Assembly: GCA_034620365.1 (NCBI GenBank) | Contig: JAQGEQ010000084.1 | Coordinates: forward strand, 2,418,001 to 2,482,000 | DNA length: 64,000 nucleotides | Reading direction: 5' to 3' | Source: Pegea sp. RAD2-039 | Lineage: Eukaryota; Chordata; Thaliacea; Salpida; Salpidae | Shown here: positions 13,329-26,753 of the stretch, one piece after another | Numbering within the stretch: position 1 is the stretch's first letter | How the letters are laid out: every line of letters begins with the position of its first letter | Program-made: the position numbers and the translations under genes | Notes under the pieces: generated by a model | Database searches by the model: none | Seen by the model: the letters and a program-made list of their open reading frames with translations, nothing else | Told to the model about the DNA's origin: nothing

Positions 13329-16300
13329 TTAGTCATCTTTTTTCAACTGAATATAACAGAGTGGAAATAAGTATTCGCTAGGGTTGAGATTCACAATAAC
13401 CTCCTCATTGGCTAGTAATGCGATTCTGTTCCATTCATACTTGTATGATACAGGAAACCCTTTTTTCCAAGTAGGCTGCGGTTGGTAAATACTTCTATCA
13501 TCGCCTTTATAAAGTTGTTGATCCTGTAACATATCACATTCTACTGTAAAAATAATTCTTGTGCTAATTGAACAAACTCACCCAATGACTGTAATCTCCG
13601 GAAATCCAATAAGCTTTTGTTAGATTAGGCAGATCAACATGAACTGATTGATTCAGAAATTTCGCCATAGTTAAAAAGGTATTAGCGCACGAAAAAGCAG
13701 CCAGGTTAGCGTTATTTTGCTGTTTACATAATTCCAAAGCTCCATAATAAGTTGTTTCAAAGGAATTGATGGCGAAGAAGCAGTCATTTTCAACATACTT
13801 TGAAAGGTAACTACCAGCTACATACATATGCTCGTCAAAATTAGAAATAATTTCACCGATATAAATAGCTGATCGAATAATTATTATACAAACCTTTTTT
13901 TTTGCATTTGGCTGCAAATACAAATTGAAAAACAAAGATAAAATATTTAACTTTTTTTGATAAGCAGCATCAAATTAATTTTAGTATTTTGTTAAAAACG
14001 TTTTAAACTAGTAGCAACATTAAGAAAAAAAATAAGATTATTTTTAAAAGTATTAAAAAAATGATCCTTACCTTCAGGACAATCTGAAAAAACATTAATT
14101 TATAGTTGATATAATTAGCTAATAATCGTTAAATAATTGATAAAAAGAAAAATAATTTTAATAGTAGTTTCTTTCAGCCAATACATAGAACAAATGTGTT
14201 ACCTGACTCCTTCTCAGCAGGCTTATCTGTAAATAATTCAGTTTTATTATTACCTGAATTAGGAGTGTTCGACAGATTGTTTGAAAAGTTTTAAATTATC
14301 AAAATTTACTGTAAAACATAAATTGAAAAATAATCTGGAAAGATAATAAATATATTTGACAAATAAGTTTTATTTATTGTAATAGTATTTTAGAGGTACA
14401 AACTGTAATAGCTTCAATAAAATTACACTTTACTATTACTGCATTAACAATCAAACATTTCGAAATAAAGAAATTACGAAAGATTTTTAATAGATAAGAA
14501 AAAATAAGATTTAGAAAACATCAATTGGAAATAATCGTTAACACTAGAAGTTACTAAGGTGATGATTATAAAATTTACTTTCAGTTGAATCACAATTTTC
14601 TTCAAAAGATTTTTCTACAAAAAAAATGTTTTTTTTTTATGTCGTATTTCAGATGAGTAAAATTTCAAAGGTTAGTTTATCTAAAACAATGTTAAAAAGT
14701 TGCTTTTTGTTATCTATAAGAACTAAGACGACATTTCATTAAAAGCTATTCATTTTAATAACCAATATAAAATATATATTTTCATCATAACAAAAATATT
14801 AAAAGAATTTATCAAAAAATATTTGGCATCTAATTAAAGACCTGATAATATTTAGTAATGACTAAAATATAATTATATAAAACTGTTCAAAGTATTTTTT
14901 TTATATTTTGGTGATTCATTCGAAAAATTTTAACTAAAGATATTTTTACGAAACATTATTTTTAGAACTTGTTTTTCAAAAACTACAAAAAAACGAAAAA
15001 AATAACTTACCTCTACATTCTTCCTGACCACTTTCTAGATAAATATTTGTTAGAAAAATGAATTTACAAATAAATCGACAAATATTGACATTAAACTTTA
15101 CAAATGAAAATGTACAAGTGATTTAGAACGTTTTATCTACAATCTTTTAATCTATAGTCAACAATCGAGTTTGAGATAATTCCATTTTTGCTTAAGTTAT
15201 TTCACGAGTCGTAAAATGTTTAAAGCTTAGAAAATCATACATTTTCAGAAAACTTAGCTATTTTTTCATTGTTATACAATTTCATTTAAAAATAAAAATA
15301 ATAAATGTTACCTTTTTTGTGTATTGAACTAATATCTATAAAAAAGAATCAAGTCTTACTGAAGTAATTGATGAAATTAACAAAGAACTAATTCAATATG
15401 TTTATCGTTTTTATAGCAATTAATTTTATATAAGTATATAAACTTTTTTCATATATTTTTACTAAACAAAAAATAAGTTATAGTTTAGTTAAGCTAAAAT
15501 ACAAAGGTATTCCATTAAAATATGAAAATTAAAAGAATCAACGTTGACAAACAAAATCAGAAAATAACTAAAATATACGATTAAGCTAAATATAAGAACT
15601 AAAAGTTTATAAATACCTTGTAAGGTTATTGGAATCAAATCATTATCTGTAAAGAAATAATAATATAGAGAATAGCAAGTTACATGAAAAAGAGAAAATA
15701 GCAAAACTAATAATAACGAAATATACAAATTGACTTAAGTTGGAGCTTAACACAAGCTACATTTTTTTAAACAAATTGTTCCCTACCAGGTGAATCTGCA
15801 ATAACAATTTTGAGATTAAAAATGAGTCTATGTACAAATATTTTATTACCCACAATGCCTTGCTCTATCAATTACTAAAATTGAATTAGTTGAACTATAA
15901 GCTTATATTATTATTATTCTAAAGGTAAAATATCGTTTAAGAAGCAATCTACCTGAAACTTGTGATGATATAATACCTGTAATAATTTCATTAAAATATC
16001 ATATAATGAAATGGTTCCTTAATGATTCACAAAGTATTGAGTTCTAGTTGATATATAACTTACTTACAATCACAAAAAAGAATAAAATAAATTCACTGCT
16101 TAAATTATCACAACAATTTTGACTCAATGACTGTTTATAAAGTTAATTATGATTGCTTACAAATTGAAAAAATAAGGTATAAAAAAGTTTTGAATATCTT
16201 ATTTAATATTTCTAAAAAAACTGTATTACCCTGTTTATGTAATTCACTAATATCTACAAAAATTTAAAAGATTTCATTATTAAAGTTTTATTTGATATAA

Positions 16301-17328
16301 AAACTAGGAAACATTTCATATTAAAAAACTCTATTTCATAATTATACCAAAGCAGTATTAATAGATGGTATTAATGACATAAACAAACTAATATTTATAT
16401 GAAATAAAAAACATTTTATTGAAGTATCAATAAGTTTTCCAACCTTGAACAATACTTGACAGTTTATCAGGACCTAGAAAAGCATAATAATAATTTTATA
16501 AAAATTATATGAAGTTTTTATAATTGATTAGTAATTTACAATAGCTCTACAACAGTTTTTCTACAGATATAAATGAGATTTTAAAATAAAAAAAAAGAAT
16601 GTTTTACTAAAACGACCTGAAAGTAAAAAGAAAAAAATTAATTGATACCTAAAACTTTACCTTGCTAATTCTAAAAATTAATCAGTATAATAAGAATACT
16701 GATTATTAAATAATGTAAAAGTAATTTTATGATAATATTTCCACTAATTTGACTAAATTTTTGCTATACAAATCATTATATTATGATTGTAAAGAAAAGA
16801 TTAGTAAAAACTGCAGAAAAATCAAGTTTATGTAAAATAACCTTTAAAAGTAAATTAGTTGAAATAATAGTGAACGCTAAAATAAGCAATTAGAATAATA
16901 CCATATTTTAGTATGAAATATGTGTAAAAGTGAAACAAAATGTATGTTTAAAACCGTTCTAGTGGTTGAACAATGTATAACATGAAGTTTAAAGAAGTAA
17001 CTAAATAGTTGTGAAATAAGGATTTATTGAAAACACTTTTAGATGATAGTTCCTAACCAATAAACTTATTAGTTCTTGTAATATTTATTTAATACTTTCT
17101 TTTAGATTTATTTGAAAAAGCATATGCTAATATTTATTAATGATTTTACTAAATATTAGAGAAGTGTTATAAACATTAAATGGAGTATAAATCTTTTTAT
17201 TAAGTTACAATAAAACATAATTATGCATCCACTAATATTTCAATACCTGAATCACATGTTACAAAACAACTTCGTTTGTCTAGTAGTAATGTCAATAGTA
17301 GAACCACAATGATCAGTTTTAACTTCAT
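13329..17328 (-). CDS. Secreted C-type-lectin-like protein assembled from symmetric micro-exons
   Basis: Exon 1 (17328-17247) encodes a signal peptide (MKLKLIIVVLLLTLLLDKRS) and ends in phase 1. Predicted micro-exons follow, each with AG/GT borders, a length divisible by three and an open phase-1 frame: 16473-16444, 16253-16230, 15976-15953, 15795-15787, 15645-15616, 15335-15312, 15034-15011, 14614-14579, 14226-14203, 14083-14072 and 13911-13894. A 9-nt one at 16616-16608 is less sure. Exons 13817-13582 and 13523-13329 encode a C-type lectin-like domain: ALELC in helix 1, NLAAFS, the AYWISGDYSHW core and terminal PLCYIQ. Total is about 255 residues with an intact frame. The micro-exons form a short polar stalk. 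The EPN/QPD and WND sugar/calcium motifs are not evident, so carbohydrate binding is doubtful. Transcript evidence is needed to confirm the exon set. Confidence 0.72.
15312..16473 (-). repeat. Duplicated micro-exon block
   Basis: The predicted micro-exons run 30-24-24 nt (16473-15953), then, after a 9-nt exon, 30-24-24 nt again (15645-15011). The middle members encode near-identical peptides (DISELHKQ at 16253-16230, DISSIHKK at 15335-15312), and their flanking intron sequences also look alike. This points to internal tandem duplication within the gene. Confidence 0.55.
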
Positions 17329-20300
17329 AGTTGATTCATTAATTAGATATTTTAAACTAAATTAAGCTAAAAAGTAATGTTTATTTTAAATTAGTGACGT
17401 AACAGTCATTATTTATTTGGACTAGTTCAGAAATGACTCAACGATTATTTGTTTTTTGAATTAAATATATTTATTTAATTATAAAACAGCTGAAAATAAA
17501 ATACAGGAACTTAGTAAAAAACTGGTTTAATCGTTATGCAACTTTTTTTCTTCAAAATTATAAATAAATCAAAAAGAAATTTGATAAATTGGCCTGGAGG
17601 TTTTGTAAAAGTGATTATCTTTATCTTTGAGATCGTTCTATCCGTGTGATTGGCTACCTGGAACGATTTGATCATATTTTTAAGTTTTTATGATGTGTCT
17701 CAAACTGCTAAAATTTTCAGAAAAAATTTTGTGGTGTTACTTTGTAGAAATTAAATAAAAATGTTTTTTAATCATTATAGTTTTAAAAGAGATTAATTAT
17801 AACTGTAAGAAATTTAATTGTAACAACAAGCTTGTTTTGCTAATATTTTTATATTTGTTATTAACGATGTATTAATTTGCAATTTAATCACCTCAATTTT
17901 TGTTAAAGGTAAATTTCTTCTCACAAAATTTGTTTTAAAAGAACAATTAAAATCATATAATGATAATATTATCACCTAAAAATGGTTTTATTAAGTCATG
18001 GAATGATTTTTTAGTAAATTTGTTTTAACAATAGAAGTCGATGTTGATAATTTGTATTTGTTTAAAATAATTTGTTTTCAATTTAGGGGTAGAGTGTGTA
18101 AAAACAATTATTTTTGCTGGGCAAGTGTTGTTTTATAAAAAGCTTTTTAGGGAATTATATTAACAACTACCAAGTATTTTATTTAACTAATTATTCATTA
18201 ATTATATATTTATTCATTATGTATTATTGGTATTTGATTCAAATAAGAATACAAACTCATAATCACTACTTTAAAAATAACGTTGACATAATCACTTCAA
18301 GAATATATTTACAATTTCTTAATTGAGGAACTCTTTTTTAGGTTAAATGCAAATAATTTTCCATTTTCAGTGGAAAAATTAAAAAAAAAGTTTTAACTTT
18401 TTTCTCCTTTATTTGTAAACTATATTTTCTAGTTCAATAAATTATTTCAATTTCAAAAAGATTATTTTGTAAATTTTATAACCAAAGTTATTTAAGAATT
18501 GACCTTTTATGATCTTGCAACGTTATTCAAATGTACTATATTTACCTATGAATGACCTAAAGTAACATCATATAAAAATAAAAAATCAATTGAATAAAAA
18601 GAAAAATGTATTGTTCAGAAGGGTGTAGTGTGAAACACCTCAGCATTATTTATTATAAAGAAGTTTTATAACTTACAATGAGTTTGCTTTCATACCATTT
18701 TTGCTCAATCATTCTGCTATTAAAGATTAAAGATGTTTTCTAAATAATGACTTTTTTAATCGCGTATTGCGAGTGTAGATAACTTTTGAAATAAACTTTG
18801 AAAGACTATTTCAAAACAAAGAAAAATACATTAAATTTAAGATTAATTGGTTGATAAATTAAATAACAAAATATTTTAAATTTGAATTGGGTTAACCACA
18901 AATCCAAACAATTATTAAGATAAGACTTGGACCGTAAAAATCTTTTTATTACTTTGATAAATTCTAGATAAAAACATTTTGTCCAGTAGTGTATAGGCTT
19001 GAGCGTTTTGAAAATTTTAAATAAATAAATTTTTACAAGAAGTATAATGGAAACAATATTATTTAAAGTTTAATTATTAAAATGAAACAATATATTTAGA
19101 TTAAAATGTTTATTCGTATGCTAAAAATTTGAATAAAGAGTACAAATGAAATTGAATTTCAGAAATACATAATAAAGTTAACATTTATTCGAAAGTAAAC
19201 GTTTAGAACAAAATATATATAAGTACTTGATTCGCACAATTTGTGATAATTCACTTCAGTTATTACTGACAAATGTGACGTTCATTTTTGCAAAACCAAT
19301 TCTAATAAAATAAGCTTTACCACAGAAAATCAAGTTGCAGCTTCAAAAATTTGCAGATGTTAATATTTACCACTAAATCATACGATAAATAATTAAATGA
19401 TTTTGAAATTAAGTGGAAATTTAGGATAATATCAAAAATTGAATATAAATAATTTTATAGAAATACATTTTTTGAGAAAATATCAAAGTGAACTTTGCAC
19501 TCAAAAAAGCAGTTGTAGGAAAACAATTTTGATTAAGAAATATAATTTTTTTCAAAATATTCCGTTCGAACATCACAGCAACCTCTGAGACGATTTAAGA
19601 GAAAATTTTTAGAAGTATTTACAGTTCTAAGAAGTAACAAAAATAACACGAAAAGACTATTGAGAAAAAAGTTTGTTAGAGTTGAAAAAGTTTGTTAAAA
19701 GTTATATTTAGGGTAACAAATATGCTGTTTTATAAGGAGGGGGTCCAACTAAGCTCAAGATGGCGGGGAGGAAAATCAAGCTGTGCCAAAGTCCAAATAG
19801 TACTACGCTGAAAAAAATCTACAAAATAAAGATGGTTAAGTTCGCGAATAAATATTCAAAACTCATAGATTAAAGCCAACTTAAAATTAATAGATAATTA
19901 ACTAATATAGAAATCTTTTCAGCACTTTTAATTTTATAATTCAAAATTATTAACAACTCTATTATTTAGAAAGTGAAAATATTGTATTTTTTAGTGATAC
20001 GTGTTTAAGATGCGAGATTTAACTTGTTTGGATCTTATAGAGGGATTACTAACCACAAAATTATAAAACTAAAAAATACTACAAAAAACATTTTACATTT
20101 TCATGTTCTTCTATTTCATGTATATAATGTTTTGGGCGATTTAAAGTGGTTTTTATAATCTCTATGGTTTTATAAATTACTCGTCATGGTGATATAAGGA
20201 AATACTTTTAGCTTTAACCAACTATTTAAAAGGCTGCCATTATGACTTGAGGCTTTATTTGCGGCAAGATATAGAATTTTGCGGTGAATCAAATTTATTC

Positions 20301-20509
20301 CAGATTTTTATAAAATATATCTTATCTAAAAGGTCCAAAAAAGTAGCGTGACTTTTGATTAGAAAAATTTAGTTTACTTTTAGCTTATTCTTACTATTTA
20401 TTTAAGTTTAATTGTTTAAGACAATAACAAATTTGTCATTAATGTAGATTAAACTAAAAACGAAGTTGAATTGAGTTAACACAAAAACTTTATAAAGCAA
20501 ACCACACAC
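17329..20509. other. Intergenic, no gene seen
   Basis: AT-rich spacer between the 5' end of the lectin-like gene and the last recognisable exon of the patched-related gene. The missing C-terminal exon(s) of the latter should lie here if the gene is intact, but I could not recognise them. A short G+C-richer patch at 19735-19815 is unexplained. Confidence 0.5.
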
Positions 20510-23500
20510 CTTAAAAAATGCATTTGTTACATATATGTTTGATCCAGCTAACATCACAATAGGAATAAAAGTACTGAAGCCACCATTGAACACAGCTGGG
20601 CCAATATTAATTAAAGCCGCTTTAGCCCTTTGACTTTTCTCACCAGCGTAAATCATAAACTTGTAACCAATATGGGATGAATAGTCAACAGCTAACCCTA
20701 TCGCCAAAATCAAACAGACCATTGTACCAGCTTCTATTGTCAGACCTGGTTAAAAGTTAATAACTGAATAGTAAAAACTGATAAAACAAAAATATTTAAT
20801 TAGCAATCAAAGCTACAATGTTTGACTGGTAAAAGTTAGATGATTAAAAGTAAAGTTTGTTGAAAATCCTCACCCCAATAGTACATCACCCCTCCTACAT
20901 CGAGAATGGTTAGAAATACGCTCATAATGACCCAAAAACATGTTTGTAGACTTGAGATAAGGAAAAGAATGATGACACTGACAGCGGCAAACGTCAAGCC
21001 CAGGTTAATGAATATCTCCGACTTTACAATCAGTATTGATTCCAAAGAAATGTAATCTCTAAAAGCACAGACTTTGTCGCTTGTACAACTTTTGTTGTTG
21101 AGACTTACTCTGAAATTGAAAATATTTCGGCTCCTTCCCATACAAAATTGGAACAGGTGTCCCGGATTGAGATCATTCCTGGCAATGCATCAGATTGTAG
21201 GTCCACAGGTATCTGCTTACAAGTGAATCGTGTCGCAGTGATGATGCCATCAGTGAACCTCACATCCTATCAGAGTAAGATTAAAGATTATGGGTTCAGA
21301 TACTAATGGTGGTTCTTACAGTTTGCAATATCGGATGAGAGATTATGAAGCTTTTAACTGTATTATAGTATTCTAATTGATTTGAGAAAGATGATTCATT
21401 CGAAACATCGATTCCGTTTGCTGCTGAAGTGACCAAAAACTCATCAAACCATCTGTAGAGTAGATATATGTGATAAGAAGTCATTGAAAAGGAAGTTTAG
21501 ATTACCCATAACACGAATCGTTGATAATATATTCATTAGCTTCTATCGACTGCTTTAACTCTAAAATTTTCATTCTATCTTTGTAGAGGTCGCCGCCGAT
21601 GACGTTAATGCTTGTCAATGTCTGTTCTTCTGCAAAATACTTCTTTGCAGCTTTGTAGTAATCACTGAGGTAACTGAAATTTTGTAAGATGATTGATTAA
21701 ACATTATATATAAAATCTCTACTGAAAGTTGAACACTTTTTAAGGTTGAAATTCTTAAAGATATCATCAAAATATCAAACAAAGTTAAACTGATGTATCC
21801 TTTCAAAAACCAAAATACAAACTTTATAAGATCAGATTAGACAAGATCAAATGGAGTTTTGTAAATGACTACTAACCTTTCTGAGTCAATAAACCAGTCG
21901 ATATCATAATCATAATTCAAGTTTGAGACACCGTAAGCCATCGTAGCTGCAACTCCAAGTGTAACAATCATGATTAAAGCTCTTAGCACAGAGCTTGTTG
22001 TGACATAAGATAACACATTAGTAAAAAACTTTCTCTGAAGCTACAATAAAATTGCAAAGAGACTTGTTAGAAATGGAAAAGCTTAATAGATTACACAACA
22101 TAAACAATGAATAAAAAGTTAAAAATGCTTTTAGTTTACCTGTAAATCAGCAAATCTATTTTCTTTATAGTCATCGCTATGTGGACGAAGTCCAAGTAAA
22201 AGTCCATCATGATTTTTTTCTTTTCTTCTTTCATCGATAACAAGGGCTGGGAAAAAGAAAGTTACCTGAAAAATAGTGATTTTGTGTCAAATGATTTTGA
22301 ATAAAATAAATATCGTTTTAGTTTAGAATTAAACAAATTCTTTTGAAAAATAAAGATCATAATTGAAAGTATAAAATGATTAGAGATTTAAAAGAACAAG
22401 TGGTTTAATTATTGGTTGCTAAAAAGATTAATGGTACAAATTTATAACTGATTTTTTATCAGTGCCAAAATTTAATCAAAATTTACATCAAACTGATATA
22501 TACCTGCATCACGAACAAGCTGACCACACCGATAGACAAGGTGACACAGAAAGAAGAGAGAAACGGAATATTGCTTGATATTCCAATACAAAAAGCAACT
22601 AAGTCCGTCATTGAAGTGACTGTTATAGACGCACCAGCTAACTAAAAGCAAAACTAATTTGTAGTTTACATGTTTTTAAATGAAATAATTACAAAAAAGA
22701 TTCTTTAAAAATGGATTTTTGCTACGAGAGTTTTTAAAACCAGAGATTATATTTATTAAAGTTTAAAATCTCATAGAGCCTTATAGGCTTGCAAAGTAAA
22801 AATAATTCTTATCTTGAAGTTAAGTTACTGTTAAAAATATTTTCTGTGACCAACCCGCAAGACCAATCCCGCCTTTTCTGTGACTGTCAAGTGTCCGTTT
22901 TCTGAGGAGGACTCTACATTGTCCCAAGTTCGCAAAATGACAAACATGTCATCTACACCCACACCAAGTAGTAAAAAAGGGGCCAAAAGACCTAACTGGG
23001 ACCAGGGGTAAAGTAGAGAAGCTGATAAACCAACTGTTAATCCAAGCGACAGTAAAATTGATGCCATGCTTGCCACCGCGATCCAAAACCTGCGATAGTT
23101 TGGAGTTTTGAAAAGTAGGATTCAAACAAGTTGATGCTAAGACTCACCTGTGTCCGACCAAAGACCATCTTCCGCTCATAAAGATGATATAGACGAAGAT
23201 TAATGCCCCACCGATTATCAGAAGTGGAATATCCGAATAGAAAGTTTTGTCAAACTCAATTTGTTCACTTTGCGCTCCTTTTACATAAACATTATCAAAG
23301 TCAGAAAATTTTTGCAATCCGAATTCTGTGAACTTATTTTCCCATTCAGACTTCATGCTGAAAAAAATAATTAATAAAATGAAAGAGTGAACCTTGAAAG
23401 TTATTAAAAGCTACATATAAAAGTGTGTCTGTTATTAAAATTCAGTAGACTTGAAAAACGCTTCTCACACTGTGAAGTAACGCATCAGATGAGCTTGAGC

Positions 23501-24741
23501 ACCAACTACGCTTCCATTAGACTCTTTTATTTCGCCTGAAACGCAAAGATTTGCTTAATGATAACTCAAGGGTGACAAGAATCAATCTTCAATTCTTGAC
23601 AGAATAGTTTTGAACATAAACTCTTATAGTTGTTGACAAACCAATATTGGATTCATCAGGCATATATAAGAAACTTTTTTTGTTTGTAGTTTACTGAAAG
23701 CTTATATGGATTTTAAGGTTTGTATTTACACTTATACAAAAAGCATGACAGAAATTGTTTTGAGATAAATGTTAGTTAGAAGATTTATACAAAAATTGAT
23801 AATATTTTCTGGTGGAAATAGTTTTTATCCATGCATCGATAGTTCCTATTCTATATTGTTTATGTTCAAATATAAAACTTGGGACTTTTTCATTATCTCT
23901 TTTCTCATATCGGTTGTGTTCGCGTTAACAGCTGTATAATTTGTTATTTTTAGCCAAAGGCTGAATAAATAAATAAAAATAAAATAAGGAACCTAATACA
24001 CTTCCTATTGAAAATGGAATGTTCGTGTTCGGGTTGTAAATAACAGGAGGCTGATTTAGAGTGCTGAGCACTTCTTCCTCAGTTAATTGACTTGTAGTTG
24101 AATAATTGAACTTCCATAACTCAAAAAGACTTGATTTTAGGCATTGTCCACCAACAGAGAAACAGGTGGAACTGTAGCTGTCTTCTTCTAGACCGTTGAG
24201 CGTTAAAATCCTACAAATTGGAAAATAAGCGATATTTTGAAGAGAAACTTCAATCAAGACTCACTTGTGATCTATTTCAGCCATCTTTTGTATTTTATCA
24301 GTTTTTAGAATATCTTTTTGAACAAACAGAATTGAGTTATCACGAAAAGCGAAAGGAAACGATCGATATATAGTTTCAAGTTGATCTCTTAGCTCTGAAT
24401 CATGTGGAAGTAGGAGATCAGCTCCACGAGAGAGTCTCCGTTGCTGAATGATACCAGAAGTCAACGATACTGTAAATGAACAAATAATCAACTTGGAGTA
24501 AACACTTGACACTGTTACCAACCTGCAATAATAATAGAAAGCGAGATGAAGGTGATCGGATTTTCTGCTGTCTTTACTCCAGCCCATTGGAAGAAGTTTT
24601 GAATTGAAGATGAAACCAAACCACCGAGCTTACTAAGTAGCTTCATCAACTTGCTCCAACATCCTTTAGACTCCTCAGAAACATGTTGATTGGTTTGGCT
24701 TGTTTGATAAACTGTTTCTTTGGGTGTTTTTGTAGAGGTTT
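20510..24741 (-). CDS. Patched domain-containing (RND/SSD) membrane protein
   Basis: Fourteen exons read: 24741-24523, 24469-24265, 24210-23993, 23535-23471, 23357-23148, 23089-22855, 22641-22504, 22265-22140, 22040-21877, 21673-21506, 21452-21320, 21266-21109, 21058-20874 and 20745-20510. The order is first membrane helix, large lumenal loop, sterol-sensing domain, second helix with loop, second RND half. The SSD carries LLGVGVDDMFVILRTWD, and the second half carries LAIGLAVDYSSHIGYKF. These are the two conserved RND helix-4 aspartate motifs. This layout fits the PTCHD/patched-related family, probably moving sterols or other lipids, rather than Patched itself or NPC1 (no NPC1 N-terminal domain). 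The start is unsettled: the first exon listed begins in phase 1, but an in-frame ATG within it gives a typical N terminus. The last helices after the 20510 donor were not found, so the 3' end is open. Confidence 0.85.
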
Positions 24742-25275
24742 CTATAAATAAAACATCTAAGTAATTATCAAGTTAAAAGTTCTTTGAGATCATATATTAA
24801 CAGAAATCTATTTCCAAGGAAACCCTCTTTCAGAAGAAACATTTTTTACAAATAGGAATCGGAAGAAAGATCTTATAACTTTAAAATCGTATTATACTGC
24901 AAGATGCGATTAGTAACAAACTTGAAAGTTCAATTAGAATCAAAATTTGTTTTATAAATCCGCAAATTTCAGTTTAAGTTAGCAGAAGACTATTGCAATA
25001 TATGAAAGAAAAAATAATTTCAACAAAAAATAATAGATAGAAAATATAATAACGACAGAAAGTTATAAATTAAATTCCAGAAACATACCAAAACAAGATT
25101 ATTTGTCATATCAAAACGCTGGCGAAGCCCTATTTGTATATTTGCTTAGTAAAAACAAGATGTAATTTACAACTCTAAGTATCAAAACTAATTAAACCAA
25201 ATAAAGACACTTATAACATCGTATCTGTTTATTAATTTTGATAACAGAATGAGATTAAAAGTTAATTTTTAAGAT

Positions 25276-26753
25276 CTAGAAATCATCAACAACAAACTGA
25301 CTTGGTGTGGAACTGTTTGTAACTGCACTCAATGATGTGCTGACCGTTGAGTTTGATCTTGAAATGGTGTAAACACTAGATTTGAAATTATCTGAAATAT
25401 AATAAAAATGTAAATAAAAAAAGCATCTATCTTATCCTGAATGAAGAAATTATAAAACCTGTTTGTGAGGAGTGGAAATTAACTGAGCCAACATTACTGT
25501 CAGTTTTTATCCACATAATAGTCAGAATAAGCATCCATACATCTAGTAATCCGAGAAGACTTAACATGAAGATAGTGAGGATTAACGGAGTATTAAATTT
25601 CTGTGGATCTGAGCTTGTCAAGTCTATAAGACGAAATTGGTCTGAACAGGACAGTGATAAGAAGTCTTTGTTAGCAGCACTACACGATGCTGCCGCTGCA
25701 AAGTTTGTGTCTTCATTCGAGTAAGAGCAACAATTAAACTGTTGAAAGAATCATTTATTAGATTGTAGAATTTGTAGTTGAATTAGTTTATATAAACTCT
25801 ACAACGTCCTTGGGATTTTTTAAGGTTCAAGAGATATTTTGTTTGTAACTCACATAAGTTTGAAGCAAATTGATTGTCGATATTTCTGCTGAGTTCCACA
25901 TTTGCTGTCCATAATAATCAACAACATCAACACGTATTGTAGCAAAAATAACCACAAATAACATGAAAAATAAGTGGGCAATATATACAGACAAAACCTG
26001 AAAAAAGGCGAAGCTGGAATTTGAATCAACGTAAATTTTCTGCTAAAAGTTTAAACTTGTCAAGTTAAGTTTGAAAATTAGAACAATACAGAAATTGTTT
26101 ATTAAGTAAGTAGTGTACTTTTATTTCGATCTTTTTATTTGTTTAACAAACCGCTATTTTTAATTTTTCTTTTTTTATGCTGACGGACAAAAGAGCGAAA
26201 CCATGAGCAAAGAAGGCAGCAATTCCGAATCCAAACACCCAAAGACCAAGACTCTACAAGACAATTGGATGATAACTTCTACTATCGAAAGATTTTATAA
26301 GAAAAATCAGAGCTAATAAAGTTGATCGTAAAGCATAGTCATTTAATATCACGATTTGACAAACTTTTCGAACATTTTTTACTTTTAGTAAGTTTTCTTA
26401 TCCTAATATTTGAACAAAAAAAACCTGCAGAGAGATTGCATGATTGCCGAAGAGATTGAAGTCAGTTTCACCAAGAATCCAAAGTTGCAATGGCACAAAA
26501 CCTCCACAGATTAAAGCCCCAAGTTCCTGGATTTAACAAAAGTCAAAACTCGTTAAAAAGTTACAAATTCATCTTTTTATCAGAAGAATTTTTGAAAGAC
26601 ACAATTATTCGAAGACATAGTCTTCAACATAAACACTATTGTAAAAACAACAAACATTAGTTCGGTTTTACCTACCCAACCAACAATAGAAGAGTATTTC
26701 AAAGCAGCCTTCAAGTCAAACCGCTTTTTAGCTCCACCAGAACCATATTTCAT
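25276..26753 (-). CDS. Tetraspanin-like four-helix membrane protein
   Basis: Six exons (26753-26676, 26526-26425, 26253-26152, 25997-25854, 25738-25459, 25391-25276), 822 nt, 273 residues. It has four hydrophobic helices: about 27-45 (ELGALICGGFVPLQLWIL), 61-84 (LGLWVFGFGIAAFFAHGFAL), 95-115 and 194-218. A large loop between helices 3 and 4 begins with an FNCCSY motif and has further cysteines (SC..., LSCSD). This is the tetraspanin layout, where a CCG motif is usual. Here it is CCS, so the protein is a divergent member. The tail is Ser/Thr-rich. The gene lies head-to-tail upstream of the patched-related gene, with about 530 bp between them. Its function is not predictable beyond membrane scaffolding. 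Confidence 0.75.

Noticed and set aside
14244..14274. A further micro-exon ending CCTAATTCAG with donor GTAATA
   Set aside because: No AG acceptor lies within reach upstream on the minus strand. It may be a decayed exon copy.
16650..16671. Another micro-exon between TTTTTAG and GTATCA or GTAAAG
   Set aside because: Its length (22 or 10 nt) is not divisible by three and would break the phase-1 frame.
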